DNA from: CAVRAW01 sp963716135
GTDB lineage: Bacteria > Planctomycetota > Planctomycetia > Pirellulales > JADZDJ01
Reading direction: 5' to 3'
Length of the DNA: 64,000 nt
Assembly: GCA_963716135.1 (NCBI GenBank)
Contig: OY970289.1
Location: forward strand, 1,426,001-1,490,000
The position numbers and the translations under genes are program-made. This document shows, piece after piece, positions 1 to 9,125 of this stretch. How positions within the stretch are numbered: the stretch's first letter is position 1; each line of letters begins with the position of its first letter. The notes below the pieces were generated by a model. It ran no database searches. It saw nothing but the letters and a program-made list of their open reading frames with translations, and had not been told where the DNA came from.

Positions 1-453
1 GCCGAAGATCAGGGGAATTTGCTTTTTCACGATGCCCGGGCCGTTATCCTGCACCCCGACCTTGTAGCGGTTGGCGCCGGTTTGCTCGATGTGCACCCAC
101 ATTTCCGGCAGAATGCCCGCCTCTTCGCAGGCGTCGAGCGAATTGTCGACCGCCTCTTTCACCGCGGTCAACAGTGCTTTGCGCGGATTGTCGAAACCCA
201 GCAGATGGCGATTCTTGGCGAAGAACTCGCTGACCGAAATATCGCGCTGCGCGGCGGCCATCGAGTGGGCCGTGGCCCGCTTGCGGCGCGGATGCGTCGC
301 CAAATGCTCGGCTTCGTGGTCCGCCGCATGACCGGTCGACGCAGCGTCGCCGTTTTGCTGCAGGCCGTTGCTGGCCGCGGAATCGTCGGCCGAATCCGAG
401 CGCCGCAAACTCTGCGATTGGCGATCTTTCTTGGACGCTTTGGCAGACTTCAT
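1..453 (-). CDS. top6B: DNA topoisomerase VI subunit B, N-terminal part (cut by window start)
   Basis: Topoisomerase VI is a type IIB enzyme; subunit B is the GHKL ATPase that drives strand passage by subunit A. Only the first ~150 residues are in the window. After a low-complexity charged N-terminus of about 65 residues comes SVSEFFAKNRHLLGFDNPRK, then the ATP-binding N-box (AVKEAVDNSLDACEEAGILP) and the G1 box (VQDNGPGI), ending in IPLIFG at the edge. The linear pattern matches Top6B better than GyrB, MutL or HSP90. The ATG at 453 is taken as start; a GTG at 486 in the same frame, with GGAG about 10 nt upstream, is an alternative. Subunit A is not visible and may lie beyond the edge. Topo VI is mainly archaeal and plant but is known from scattered bacteria. 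Confidence 0.85.
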   Translation of the reverse strand, partial: MKSAKASKKDRQSQSLRRSDSADDSAASNGLQQNGDAASTGHAADHEAEHLATHPRRKRATAHSMAAAQRDISVSEFFAKNRHLLGFDNPRKALLTAVKEAVDNSLDACEEAGILPEMWVHIEQTGANRYKVGVQDNGPGIVKKQIPLIFG

Positions 454-486
454 CCGCCTTGCAGACTTAACGCGGGCACGAATCAC

Positions 487-963
487 AGGCGACAAACTCC
501 GTTGAACTGGCGGGTGCTGGGGTGGGACCGGCAGGCAGCGGCGAATTGACCGCTGCTCGTAAATCTAAGCCGGCCTTAGCGATCCGTCACATAATGCAGG
601 AAATCTAGGCAGATTATACCGCTTCCCGCCCTGCTCTCCCAGCCGGATTTTCCTCCCAGCCGCTGCGCCATGACGATCTGGAAAATACTACGCACAAAGA
701 TTCATCCGCATCGCCGTCACAAGCCGAAGTAGGAACTGAAGGCCGCTGGGCGCTTACCCTGCCCACGCCAGACCAACCCAACAGTCCCACCGAGTTTCCC
801 GTCACGTTTTTCGTCGCTGTCGCGGCGGCAATTTCCGGCACTCATCGCTTGGCAAGCGTTTGTGCTTTTGCTGCGTGCGCCTGACGACGTCCGTCCCACC
901 TCACTCTTCTTCTCGTTCCCGCCTTTTCGTTTCCCGGTTCTGTATCTCAGGAGGAGCTGAACC
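487..963. other. Intergenic region, no gene supported
   Basis: This divergent spacer lies between topoisomerase VI subunit B and the first small secreted protein. The open frames here have no recognisable domain, no convincing ribosome binding site and overlap one another on both strands. It should hold the promoters of both flanking genes, but I cannot assign -35/-10 boxes. A strong Shine-Dalgarno (AGGAGGA, about 949-955) closes the region. Confidence 0.5.
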
Positions 964-1319
964 ATGTCTCACTATTTCACCCTGCGCTCTTGCGCGTCGT
1001 GACACTGGCGGCGGTCGCCGTCATCGGATCGTTTGTGTTCACGGGCAATCGCGCCCACGCCCAGGATTATTGCGGCCCGTATTCTCGGCCCGACCTGTTC
1101 TACAACTACTACGTCCCGCCCGTGGCTTGCTGCGACACCGGCGCCGAGGGAGCCGAGTTGTATATCTCCCCCCGCCCCACGCCGCCTTTGGTCGGGCACA
1201 CGTACATCACCTATCAGCCGCTGATGCCGCACGAGTTTTTGTACAAGCATCACCGCTGCTACTACCGCGACAACGGCCCATACGCTGGCATCACGCGGGC
1301 CCACGTGTTCTGGTGGTAA
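964..1319 (+). CDS. Small exported Tyr/Pro/Cys-rich protein (frameshift near 984)
   Basis: Start ATG 964 has an excellent AGGAGGA about 9 nt upstream, but its frame stops after 12 codons. From about 985 the next frame is open to 1319 and encodes a hydrophobic segment, an AHA-Q type signal peptidase site and a mature part rich in Tyr, Pro and Cys (CGPYSRP, VPPVACCDTG). Adding one G at 984/985 gives a continuous ~118-residue protein starting MSHYFTL followed by LLRVVTLAAVAVIG, a normal signal peptide. I therefore read this as one gene with a one-base deletion in the sequence. Function unknown. It is followed by a second small exported protein of the same style (1375-1737), likely co-transcribed. 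Confidence 0.6.
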
Positions 1320-1374
1320 TCAACAGCAATAGCCGGAGGTCAACGACCTCCGGAGAATTTCCAGGAGGTCCCCC

Positions 1375-1737
1375 ATGAAACGATTCCTCACCTGCGCAGC
1401 CATCGCCGCGGCGACCTGCGCCCTGTGGATTGGCGCCAGCCGCGCCGAACTGCCGCAGAACTACGCCTATCGCCAGGCCAAAGTGCTCCCGTGGCACAAC
1501 GGCTTTTACGATCCCTACTGGGGTGAGCCGATTGCACTGGTCGTCCCGCCGAATTCCGAGTTCCAGGCCAACTATGGCTGGGGCGTCTGCGGTACGCGAG
1601 TATCGCCGATTTACCACCAGTTCTCGCGCCCCTTCCCTGGTTTTGGCGCAGGCGCCGGCGGCGCATTCATCCCCACGCCAGAGCAACCCAGCGACACGCA
1701 ACAGTTCGGCGTCTACTACATCCGCGGCCCGTGGTAA
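1375..1737 (+). CDS. Small exported protein, unknown function
   Basis: A 120-residue protein with AGGAGG just upstream of ATG. It has a clear Sec signal peptide (MKR, then an Ala-rich hydrophobic stretch to about residue 24, ASRAE cleavage region). The mature chain is rich in Tyr, Trp, Pro and Gly (YDPYWGEP, GFGAGAGGAF) with one Cys, and ends in IRGPW. It follows the other small exported protein by 55 nt and is followed by a strong terminator, so the two form a short transcription unit. Proteins of this composition are common exported planctomycete products; no domain is recognisable. Confidence 0.75.
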   Translation: MKRFLTCAAIAAATCALWIGASRAELPQNYAYRQAKVLPWHNGFYDPYWGEPIALVVPPNSEFQANYGWGVCGTRVSPIYHQFSRPFPGFGAGAGGAFIPTPEQPSDTQQFGVYYIRGPW

Positions 1738-1774
1738 GCGGTCGTCCGTAGCTGATATATCTCTGCTCACTGCC

Positions 1775-1826
1775 ACCGGGCGGTTCCGATGTCGCCTCCT
1801 CCTGCGTCGGTCCGCCCGGTTTTTTT
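1775..1826 (+). terminator. Rho-independent terminator after the small exported proteins
   Basis: A perfect 9-bp stem (ACCGGGCGG at 1775-1783 with CCGCCCGGT at 1812-1820), a 28-nt loop and a run of seven T ending at 1826. It lies 38 nt after the stop of the upstream plus-strand gene and just before the convergent VWA operon ends. Confidence 0.8.
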
Positions 1827-1833
1827 GCGCAGT

Positions 1834-2567
1834 TCAGTTCTTTCGATCGCCGCTGTCAGAAGTATCGCCATATTTGGCGACGTCGACGACCACGTGCTTG
1901 CCGCGATTTTGCTCGGTCAGCTTGACTAGCGCGCTATTGGGCGCGGGGCGGCGGCGAATTGGATCACGTTAATTGACGCCTCGCCGCTGTTGAGCCGCTC
2001 CAGGCGCTTCAGATCCTCCGGCGACGGGTCGTCTTCTGCTTCGCCGTCGGTCAGCAAGAAGATGACGTCGGGATGCAGTCGCAAAGCGATCGAGAGCGCC
2101 GCGACATGATCGGTCCCGCCGTCGGCGCTGATGCTGGAAACGAACTGTTTGGCGCGTTGTTTGTTGGCATCCGTGGCGAAAACGAGTTGGTTTTTCGCCG
2201 CGCCCGGGTCGAACAGCTTCGGTTCGTGGTTGTAGAAAATGATGTAAAACTGCTGTCTATCGGTCAGGTCACTCAGGCTGGCCAATAGTTCTTTCTTGGC
2301 TCGCCGCAGCGGCAGATTTTTGTGCTCCCCCATGCTGCCGGAGCGATCGAACACGTAGACGAATTTGCTGCCTTGCGCCTCCAGGCCAAACAATTTTGTG
2401 GAGGCATATTCGCCGTCCGCCGCGCCACGCATCAATTCGTTGCCGCGCAGTGTGCTTTTGGGAGCTTGCTTGGCCGACGACGGTGGAGCCTGCGCCGAGG
2501 CGCATATCGACCACAAAAGCGCCAGGACGGCAACCAGCAGGCTGATGATCCTGCTACTTGAAATCAT
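1834..2567 (-). CDS. Exported VWA-domain protein, second of a tandem pair (frameshift near 1940)
   Basis: Signal peptide from ATG 2567 (MISSSRIISLLVAVLALLW, cleavage after ASA), then a von Willebrand factor A domain. The MIDAS motif DRSGSMG is intact, and a LLTDGEAEDD segment supplies the later MIDAS Asp. The frame stops at 1926 with PRPIAR. With one base added in the GGG near 1940 it continues ALVKLTEQNRGKHVVVDV to a stop at 1834, matching the C-terminus of the upstream paralogue, so a sequence frameshift is likely. The start overlaps the stop of that paralogue (2554-3640) by 14 nt, indicating translational coupling. VWA proteins bind metal-dependent protein ligands; the partner is unknown. 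Confidence 0.75.
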
Positions 2568-3640
2568 TTTGGAGCACCGATTTTCGGGATCGCGCCCCGG
2601 CCCGCCGCACGTCGATGAATTGATACTTCCCGCGGCTCTCCTTGGCCAACTGCACCAGGGAACTATCCGGCCGCGGCTCTTCGGCAAATTGGATGAGATT
2701 GATCGAGGCACGGCCGTTGTTCAGTCGTTCCAGGTCTTTGATGTCTTGGGGCGTCGGATCGTCCTTTTCCTCGCCGTCGGTCAACAGAAAGATGACGTCG
2801 GGCTTCATGCGGATTGCAATTTCCAGCGCGGGCACATGGTTTGTGCCGCCGGCGGCCGGCATTTCGGACACAAAGTATCGGGCCGCGCGTTTGTTTTCCG
2901 TCGTGGCGAAAAATAATTTGGGGGCGGTCATCGTCGGCTTAAACAACATCGTTTGATGATTGTAGAACACGATGTGAAATTGCTGGCTGCTGTTGAGCTC
3001 CTCGATGCTGGCGAGCAATTCAGCCTTGGCCGCGCGGATAGGCACGCCGCCGAACTCGTTGTTGCTTTCCGCGCTATAAAACGCGTATCCCATGCTCTCG
3101 GAACGATCGAAGACGTAAACGAACTTGGAGCCTTCGGCTTCCAAGCCATAGAAACTGGTTTTGCCGTGGCCGATGCCGGGCTTCGAGCCATCGCCGATGC
3201 CGATCGATTTGCCCTCGGCGCCGCGCCGGCCCCAGACCCGTGCCGAGGAACCCCGACGGTCCGCTGCCCCCTTTTGCCGACGCCGGGTTGGGCATCTCGG
3301 GCAGTCCAATTCCAAACCCATTTTCGACGGGCTGCGAATTTGAATCGGGGCCGATGGAGGTCAAATCCAGCTTGTCGAGTACCGGCGGTCCCTCGGGCAC
3401 CAGCGGAGATTCGCCATGCTGCCCGCCGTCGGAACTGCCCATATCCAGCACGCCCGCGCCGCCGGGATCCGAAAAATGGGCCTCGATCGAATCACCGTGC
3501 TTTCCGGTCGCCGCGTGGAATTGCACGAGCACCAAGAGGATCAGTGCCGTCAAATGCACCACCAACGAGGCTAACCAAGAGGGTAGCCAGCGCAGGGAAA
3601 GCCAGTGGGTCAACTGCGCGTTGGATGCCGCCGTAGACAT
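2554..3640 (-). CDS. Membrane-anchored VWA-domain protein, first of a tandem pair (frameshift near 3231)
   Basis: The N-terminus (ATG 3640) has one transmembrane helix at about residues 22-42 (LASLVVHLTALILLVLVQF), then a Gly/Pro/Ser-rich linker of about 90 residues and a VWA domain with DRSESMG and LLTDGEEKDD. Linker and VWA domain are in different frames; removing one base in the C run near 3231 joins them (about 360 residues). The paralogue downstream (1834-2567) shares FYGLEAEGSKFVYVFDRS-like sequence, so the pair arose by duplication. The layout suggests a membrane-tethered VWA protein and a secreted one acting at the cell surface. Function is inferred only from the fold. Confidence 0.75.
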
Positions 3641-3744
3641 GAGAGAAGTGCCTCTATCCTCCCATTATCACATTGCCGAAGCGGACCATCAACAAGCCGG
3701 CGGCGATCGGCTGTCGCGAAAAGGCATCAAATCGGGAAAGCTGC

Positions 3745-4737
3745 CTACGGCTTGAGCACGATTTTGCCGGCAAGTACGCCCGATTTGCCGATCGTGCTTT
3801 CCTCTTGCAGCCTGTGAGCTTCAGCCGTTTTGGAAAGCGGCAGCACGCGATCGATGTTGGCTTTGATTTTGCCGGCCGCCAGCCAGCCATTGATCTGCTC
3901 GGCGCAGAACTGAAGTTCTTCCGGCGTCGCCTGGAACATCGCGAAACCGAACAAAGAGCACCCCTTTACATAGAAAGGGCCGACGGGAAACGGCGGCCGG
4001 GCATCGCGCCCCGCCATTAAGATCATTCGCCCGCGGGGGGCGAGCAATCCGACGGTTTTGTCGAAATCGGGCTCGCGCAGCGTTTCCCAATACACATTCA
4101 CGCCGTGCGGCGCATATCGTTTTGCTTCCGCCGCCAGGTCTTGCGTTTTGTAATTAATCACGTGGTCGGCGCCCAGCTCGCGACATTTTTGCGCCTTCTC
4201 GTCGCTGCCGGCGGTGGTGATCACTCGGGCGCCAATGGCTTTGGCCATTTGCACCACCGTCGAGCCGACGCCGCCGGAGCCGCCGTTGACGAACAGCAGC
4301 TCGCCGCTTCGCAACTTCGCGTCCCGCAATAAGCCTAATCCTGCGGTGAGCGAAACCAGCGCGACGGCGGCGGCCTGCTCGTCGGTCACATTCGCCGGGG
4401 TCGGATACAGCCAACCCTCCTCGACCGCCGCGTACTCGGCAAAGGTCCCCTGCCGCCCCAGCAATCCCTGGCAACTTCCCCACACACGATCGCCTGTTTT
4501 CAACCGGTTTGCGCTGGGGCCAACCGCTTCGACCGTGCCGGCCAAATCGCAGCCGACCACAAACGGAAGGGGCAACGACATTTGCACCATGCCGGAGCGG
4601 ATGTAGGTATCGATCGGATTGACGCTCACCGCGCCAACTTTGACCAGCGCCTGCGAACCGGTTGCCTGGGGCTTGGGCAAATCGCCGAAGAGAATGCTCT
4701 CGGCCGGTCCCGTTCGCTCAATGTAAGCAGCCTTCAT
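3745..4737 (-). CDS. Quinone oxidoreductase-like NAD(P)H-dependent dehydrogenase (MDR family, no catalytic zinc)
   Basis: A 330-residue zinc-independent medium-chain dehydrogenase/reductase. The N-terminal GroES-like domain contains the conserved NPIDTYIRSG and PFVVGCDLAGTVEAVG stretches. The Rossmann NADPH-binding motif GGSGGVGS is at about residues 152-159, followed by GARVITTAGSDEK. The Cys/His zinc ligands of alcohol dehydrogenases are absent. Family members reduce quinones or enones with NADPH; the exact substrate cannot be read. ATG at 4737 overlaps the stop of the upstream zinc-ribbon membrane protein by 4 nt (ATGA), so the two are co-translated. Confidence 0.88.
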   Translation of the reverse strand: MKAAYIERTGPAESILFGDLPKPQATGSQALVKVGAVSVNPIDTYIRSGMVQMSLPLPFVVGCDLAGTVEAVGPSANRLKTGDRVWGSCQGLLGRQGTFAEYAAVEEGWLYPTPANVTDEQAAAVALVSLTAGLGLLRDAKLRSGELLFVNGGSGGVGSTVVQMAKAIGARVITTAGSDEKAQKCRELGADHVINYKTQDLAAEAKRYAPHGVNVYWETLREPDFDKTVGLLAPRGRMILMAGRDARPPFPVGPFYVKGCSLFGFAMFQATPEELQFCAEQINGWLAAGKIKANIDRVLPLSKTAEAHRLQEESTIGKSGVLAGKIVLKP

Positions 4738-5438
4738 GGAGTGAATGATTCCGCTTCAGGCAACTTGCCGTGCGCGCGGCGCTGATTTGTCGATTTGCCG
4801 GATCGAACCAACAGCGACGAGCATGCAATCAAAATGCCGCCGACTAAAATGCCGCCGGCGATCCAGAGCCATTGGCGGAGGTTTTTTCGGACGCTCGCAT
4901 TGGCGATCATTTGGGCCACGTATTTGTCGGTTTCTTTGCGGACAATCGCCATCTGCTTGGGCGCCATGGGACCGGGGCCGCGTCGTTCGAACTCCAATAG
5001 CGGTTGCGCGCTGACCATCACGTAGGGCGGCACTTCCTTCGATTGCAGCCGCTGCTCAAACGATCCAGGAGAATGTGATTGAATCAGCACAAACCGCCTC
5101 AAGGATTCCGCAGGGCTCAGTTCGGCGACTTCCTTGTCGACGGCGCTTTGATCGATGTTGATTGTCGGCGGAATGAATGGCGCCGGCAGGTTGAGCCACA
5201 GGACCGCCGCAAAGGCTGCCGAGCATACCGCGATCAGCGATCCAAGAAACAACAACCCTTGGCGCTTCGTCCACAGCGGGGCCAGCGGCTCATCTTCCGC
5301 CGGCTCCAGATCGCGCAATTTCCGAATCGGCGGGATTTCGAATTGCTTCCCGCACGAGCATTGGAGCATTTGGCCCGCCTGGCCGGTGGCTACCGGCGTC
5401 TTCGTGCCGCAGGCGGGACAAGGAAGAAGATATTTCAT
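4734..5438 (-). CDS. Zinc-ribbon membrane protein, unknown function
   Basis: 234 residues. The N-terminus has a Cys-rich ribbon-like segment (CPACGTKT at 8-15 and CSCGKQF about 20 residues later), a pattern common in planctomycete proteins. Two transmembrane helices follow, at about residues 65-88 and near the C-terminus (ILVGGILIACSSLLV). The region between them is probably extracytoplasmic. It ends in a 4-nt overlap with the downstream quinone oxidoreductase. No family beyond the zinc ribbon is recognised. Confidence 0.7.
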   Translation of the reverse strand: MKYLLPCPACGTKTPVATGQAGQMLQCSCGKQFEIPPIRKLRDLEPAEDEPLAPLWTKRQGLLFLGSLIAVCSAAFAAVLWLNLPAPFIPPTINIDQSAVDKEVAELSPAESLRRFVLIQSHSPGSFEQRLQSKEVPPYVMVSAQPLLEFERRGPGPMAPKQMAIVRKETDKYVAQMIANASVRKNLRQWLWIAGGILVGGILIACSSLLVRSGKSTNQRRAHGKLPEAESFTP

Positions 5439-6163
5439 GAAATCCCAGGCGAGGCAAATCGAACGTGCCGCGAACCATAGAAATATAGGTTCGGCAAATG
5501 CAAGAAACCATGCGGGCTAAATGCTATCCCCTGGCACGCGGCACGAACAAGAATGCCTCGGCCATCGCTCGTTCGGCTATGCAATTTTAGGCGTCAGTAT
5601 CCAAACCCATCACCCTCCAGCCGCAACCGCAACCAAGGCTCGCCGGCGGCGAAGCTTCCCTGGCTCGGACCTTGAAATTGATGATCGTCGTGAGGTGGGA
5701 GTCGCTGGAAATTGGCGGTGTCGTTCGTGGTTTTCTTGTCCGAAACCATGCCGTTCCCAACTGTCTATTGCTGCCACAAGGCGCTTTGGCAGGGCAGATG
5801 ACTTGCAAACGATCACCGCCGGCCTTAGAAAACCAACCCGTCGAGGGGCAAAAATGTTAATCTGGGAAGTTTGCGTAAGGGCTAAACGCCTAGTTAGAAT
5901 CTGGACATCGTCATTTTTTACCAAATCAAAACTGCGCCCGAACTCATCGAGAAGCAGTGGTAGAATTTGTTGGATTTTGGCCGCTGGTTTGTCAATAATG
6001 AGTAGCTTGGAATCGGTATGGCATGCGACAACGCGGTGCAATCTTGCCGGAAGACGGGACCCTCTTCCGCATCTGTCTTACAGACAAACCATGCTTTCTG
6101 GTCAGCCGATTTCGTAACGTTTCTCTCCACTCGTCCCTCTAGGATTTCGTAGGAGTTATCGCC
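5439..6163. other. 725-bp intergenic region upstream of the sigma factor, no gene supported
   Basis: Several overlapping open frames of 60-200 codons exist on both strands (for example 5521-6117 plus and 5610-6041 minus). None has a recognisable domain, good codon pattern or ribosome binding site. The region is less G+C-rich toward 5850-6100, as expected for a promoter area. It probably carries the divergent promoters of the zinc-ribbon membrane protein and the primary sigma factor. Confidence 0.4.
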
Positions 6164-7741
6164 TTGTACAACACACTGTTGGACGACTTGGAAGATGATG
6201 CAACACCGGGCCAGGATGAAGCTGTCGATTTGGTCGACAAAGTAGTTGTCGACGAAACCGACAGCGTGGATGTCGACGACGATTTGCTGGTTGCCGAGCC
6301 GCTGCCGGCGGGCGAGCTGGATGCCGATTTCAAGGCCGACGAAGTACTCGCCGTGGAGGCAGATTCGGAAAGCTGGTCGGACGATCCGGTGCGGATGTAC
6401 CTGACGCAGATGGGCGAGATTCCACTGTTAACACGGCAGCAGGAAATCGCGCTGGCCAAGCGGATTGAAGTGACCCGGGCTCTGTTTCGCCGCAAATTGT
6501 TGGAATGCGATTTTGTGATCCAGTATGCGGTGCGAATTCTCACCCGAGTGCACAAGGGGGAGCTGCCTTTCGATCGCACGGTCCAAGTCAGCGTCACCGA
6601 TCGCTTGGAAAAGGACCAAATTCTCGGCCGGCTGCCGCACAATTTGAACACACTCGAGGAGCTCTTGCGGCGCAACAAGCACGACTATCGAACTTCGTTC
6701 AGCAAGTCGACAAAAATGGCCGTGCGGCGTGATAACTGGCGGCGATTGAACCGGCGCCGACTGCGCAGCGTGAAGCTGGTGGAGGAACTTGGCCTGCGAA
6801 CGCAGCGCATCGAGACGATGATCAAAACGCTCGATGAATTCAGCCGGCGAGCCGACGACCTGAAGTCGCAAATCGACGCACACAAGCGTGCCAAGCTGCC
6901 CGCCGCCGAACGAGCTCCGTGGATCAAAGAGTTCCGCCAGATTTTGCGCTGCACGCAGGAAACCCCCACGAGCTTGCGGAACCGCGTGCGCAAGATCAAA
7001 GGCATCTATGCCCATTATCAGCACGCCAAGCGCGGTCTGTCGGAAGGCAATTTGCGGTTGGTGGTTTCGATCGCCAAGAAGTATCGCAATCGCGGCTTGA
7101 GCTTCCTGGATCTGATCCAAGAGGGGAACGCCGGCTTGATGCGTGCGGTCGACAAATTCGAATATCGCCGCGGCTTCAAATTCTGCACCTACGCCACGTG
7201 GTGGATTCGCCAGGCGATCACTCGGGCCGTGGCCGATCAAAGCCGCACGATCCGCATTCCGGTGCACATGGTGGAAACAATGTCGCGGGTGCGGAACGTT
7301 TCGCGCGAGTTGCTGCAGCGGTTGGGTCGCGAACCAACGATCGAAGAAACCGCTCGCGAAGCCGGCACGGCGATTGATGAAACTCGCCGCGTGTTGGCCA
7401 TGAGCCGCTACCCGATCAGTTTGGACCGGCCGGTCGGCAACAGCGAAGACAGCCACTTTGGCGATTTGCTGCCCGATTGCGATGCGGAAAACCCGGCCGT
7501 CGGCGCCGCCCAGGAAATGCTAAAAAGCCGCATCAGCCGCGTGCTGAAGACGCTGAGCTACCGCGAACGAGAGATTATCAAGCTGCGTTACGGCTTGGGC
7601 GACGGTTACAGCTACACGTTGGAAGAAGTGGGCCATATCTTCAAAGTGACTCGCGAGCGGATTCGACAGATCGAAGCCAAGGCGGTCCGCAAGCTGCAGC
7701 AGCCTAGCCGCGCCCAGGAGCTGCAGGGCTTTTTGGATTAG
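6164..7741 (+). CDS. rpoD: RNA polymerase primary sigma factor (sigma-70 / RpoD family)
   Basis: 525 residues. An acidic N-terminus of about 65 residues is followed by region 1.2 (DDPVRMYLTQMGEIPLLT, about 70-90), a spacer of roughly 170 residues and region 2 (LRLVVSIAKKYRNRGLSFLD through the melting motif FCTYATWWIRQAITRAV). Region 3 and region 4 follow, with the -35-binding helix-turn-helix (TLEEVGHIFKVTRERIRQIE). The non-conserved region and region 1.2 mark it as group 1 or 2 rather than an alternative factor. TTG at 6164 is the start used, with GTAGGAG about 9 nt upstream. It is monocistronic; a hairpin follows at 7785. Confidence 0.92.
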   Translation: MYNTLLDDLEDDATPGQDEAVDLVDKVVVDETDSVDVDDDLLVAEPLPAGELDADFKADEVLAVEADSESWSDDPVRMYLTQMGEIPLLTRQQEIALAKRIEVTRALFRRKLLECDFVIQYAVRILTRVHKGELPFDRTVQVSVTDRLEKDQILGRLPHNLNTLEELLRRNKHDYRTSFSKSTKMAVRRDNWRRLNRRRLRSVKLVEELGLRTQRIETMIKTLDEFSRRADDLKSQIDAHKRAKLPAAERAPWIKEFRQILRCTQETPTSLRNRVRKIKGIYAHYQHAKRGLSEGNLRLVVSIAKKYRNRGLSFLDLIQEGNAGLMRAVDKFEYRRGFKFCTYATWWIRQAITRAVADQSRTIRIPVHMVETMSRVRNVSRELLQRLGREPTIEETAREAGTAIDETRRVLAMSRYPISLDRPVGNSEDSHFGDLLPDCDAENPAVGAAQEMLKSRISRVLKTLSYREREIIKLRYGLGDGYSYTLEEVGHIFKVTRERIRQIEAKAVRKLQQPSRAQELQGFLD

Positions 7742-7784
7742 TGAATTGATTTGAAAAATCCTTCGGGATTTGAAAGTATATGGT

Positions 7785-7809
7785 GAGCCGGACGGATGCC
7801 GTCCGGCTC
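7785..7809 (+). terminator. Hairpin after rpoD, possible weak terminator
   Basis: Perfect 9-bp inverted repeat GAGCCGGAC / GTCCGGCTC with a 7-nt loop, 43 nt after the sigma factor stop and followed by ATCGCGTTTT. The T-run is short and displaced, so it may be a weak terminator or a leader structure of ribD, which starts 75 nt further on. Confidence 0.5.
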
Positions 7810-7884
7810 ATCGCGTTTTCAGACCATCTTTCACGTCACCAGGTGAGCCGGCCGATTGGCTCACATCGATCTGCACTCTCATCC

Positions 7885-9030
7885 ATGCCTCCTTCGACCG
7901 CGTCAATGCAGGCCGTCGAGTTGGACGGAATGTTTATGGGCCGGGCCCTGGAATTGGCCGCGCGCGGACAGGGCTACGTGGAGCCCAATCCGATGGTGGG
8001 CTGCGTGATCGTCAACGACAGCGAAGTGGTGGGCGAAGGCTGGCACAGGAAATTCGGCGGGCCACACGCCGAATTGGAAGCGCTGCGAGTGGCGGGAGCA
8101 CGCGCCAAAGACGCCACAGCCTACGCCACGCTGGAGCCCTGTTGTCATCATGGCAAGACGGGGCCGTGCACCGAGGCACTGATTGCGGCGGGCATCTGCC
8201 GAGTGGTGTGCGCACTGCGCGATCCGTTCGAGGCAGTTTCCGGTCGAGGAATTGCAGCGCTGGAGGCGGCGGGCATCGTCGTCGAATGCGGCTTGATGGA
8301 AGATGAGGCACGGCGGATCAACGCGCCCTACTTGAAGCTGGTAACCACCGGCCGGCCCTGGGTGATCGCCAAATGGGCCATGACGCTTGATGGAAAGATC
8401 GCTACCCGCACCGGCGACAGCCGCTGGATTTCAGGCGAAGCGTCGCGGGCCATCGTGCAGCAGTTGCGCGGGCGGGTGGATGCGATCGTCGTGGGCCGCG
8501 GCACCGCCGAGCGCGACGATCCGCTGCTGATGGCCCGATCCAAGGGTCCGCGGGTGGCAACGCGGATTGTCGTCGATGGCCGAGCATCTATTTCATTGGA
8601 AAGCCAACTAGTGCGCACCGTCGGAGACGCGCCCGTATTAATCGCTGTGGGGAGTGATGCGCCCCAAGACAAGATCGACCAGCTTTTGGCAGCAGGCTGC
8701 GAAGTGCTGGCATGCCGGACGATGCAAGAGCACAACGACGGGCTCGACCGATCGGTTTCCATCCAGGCGCTGCTGAATGAGCTGGGCCGCAGGCGGATGA
8801 CAAACGTGCTCGTCGAAGGAGGAGGCCGCCTGCTGGGATCGCTGTTCGATTTGGGCGCGATCGACGAAGTTCATGTGTTCGTCGCCCCGAAACTGGTGGG
8901 CGGGGGCGAGGCGCCGACGGCGCTGGGTGGGTCGGGAATCGAAAAGATCGCCGCTGCCCTGCCGGTTGCCGACATGGCCGTGCGCCACATCGGTGGTGAT
9001 TTGTATCTGAGCGGAAGGCTGGCGCGCTAA
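7885..9030 (+). CDS. ribD: Bifunctional riboflavin biosynthesis deaminase/reductase RibD
   Basis: 381 residues from ATG 7885. The N-terminal cytidine-deaminase-fold domain has zinc motifs HAE (GGPHAELEAL) and PCCHHGKTGPC; it deaminates the pyrimidinone intermediate from GTP cyclohydrolase II. The C-terminal half is the NADPH-dependent reductase (WVIAKWAMTLDGKIAT, GDSRWISG, NVLVEGGGRLLGSL). Together they make 5-amino-6-ribitylaminouracil phosphate for riboflavin. The frame is open upstream to 7780, but that part is not conserved and contains the hairpin, so 7885 is preferred. It stands alone here without other rib genes. Confidence 0.92.
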   Translation: MPPSTASMQAVELDGMFMGRALELAARGQGYVEPNPMVGCVIVNDSEVVGEGWHRKFGGPHAELEALRVAGARAKDATAYATLEPCCHHGKTGPCTEALIAAGICRVVCALRDPFEAVSGRGIAALEAAGIVVECGLMEDEARRINAPYLKLVTTGRPWVIAKWAMTLDGKIATRTGDSRWISGEASRAIVQQLRGRVDAIVVGRGTAERDDPLLMARSKGPRVATRIVVDGRASISLESQLVRTVGDAPVLIAVGSDAPQDKIDQLLAAGCEVLACRTMQEHNDGLDRSVSIQALLNELGRRRMTNVLVEGGGRLLGSLFDLGAIDEVHVFVAPKLVGGGEAPTALGGSGIEKIAAALPVADMAVRHIGGDLYLSGRLAR

Positions 9031-9125
9031 ATCCGCCGGCGGTCGCCGAAGAGGATTCGGCCAATAAAGACGCACAGCGTAATTAGGGCGCCGGTCAGCA
9101 TCGGGTAGAGAATATCCAGTGGCAT
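9027..9125 (-). CDS. Possible 32-residue single-span membrane protein
   Basis: ATG at 9125 has AAGGA about 9 nt upstream. The encoded peptide is one hydrophobic helix (LDILYPMLTGALITLCVFIG) followed by a basic tail (GDRRRI), the topology of a small inner-membrane protein. It overlaps the ribD stop by 4 nt in the convergent direction. Support is limited to ribosome binding site, hydropathy and compact fit. Confidence 0.35.
   Translation of the reverse strand: MPLDILYPMLTGALITLCVFIGRILFGDRRRI

Noticed and set aside
5521..6117. Open frame of 198 codons on the plus strand
   Set aside because: No domain, poor codon pattern, overlaps other frames on both strands; likely chance in an intergenic region.
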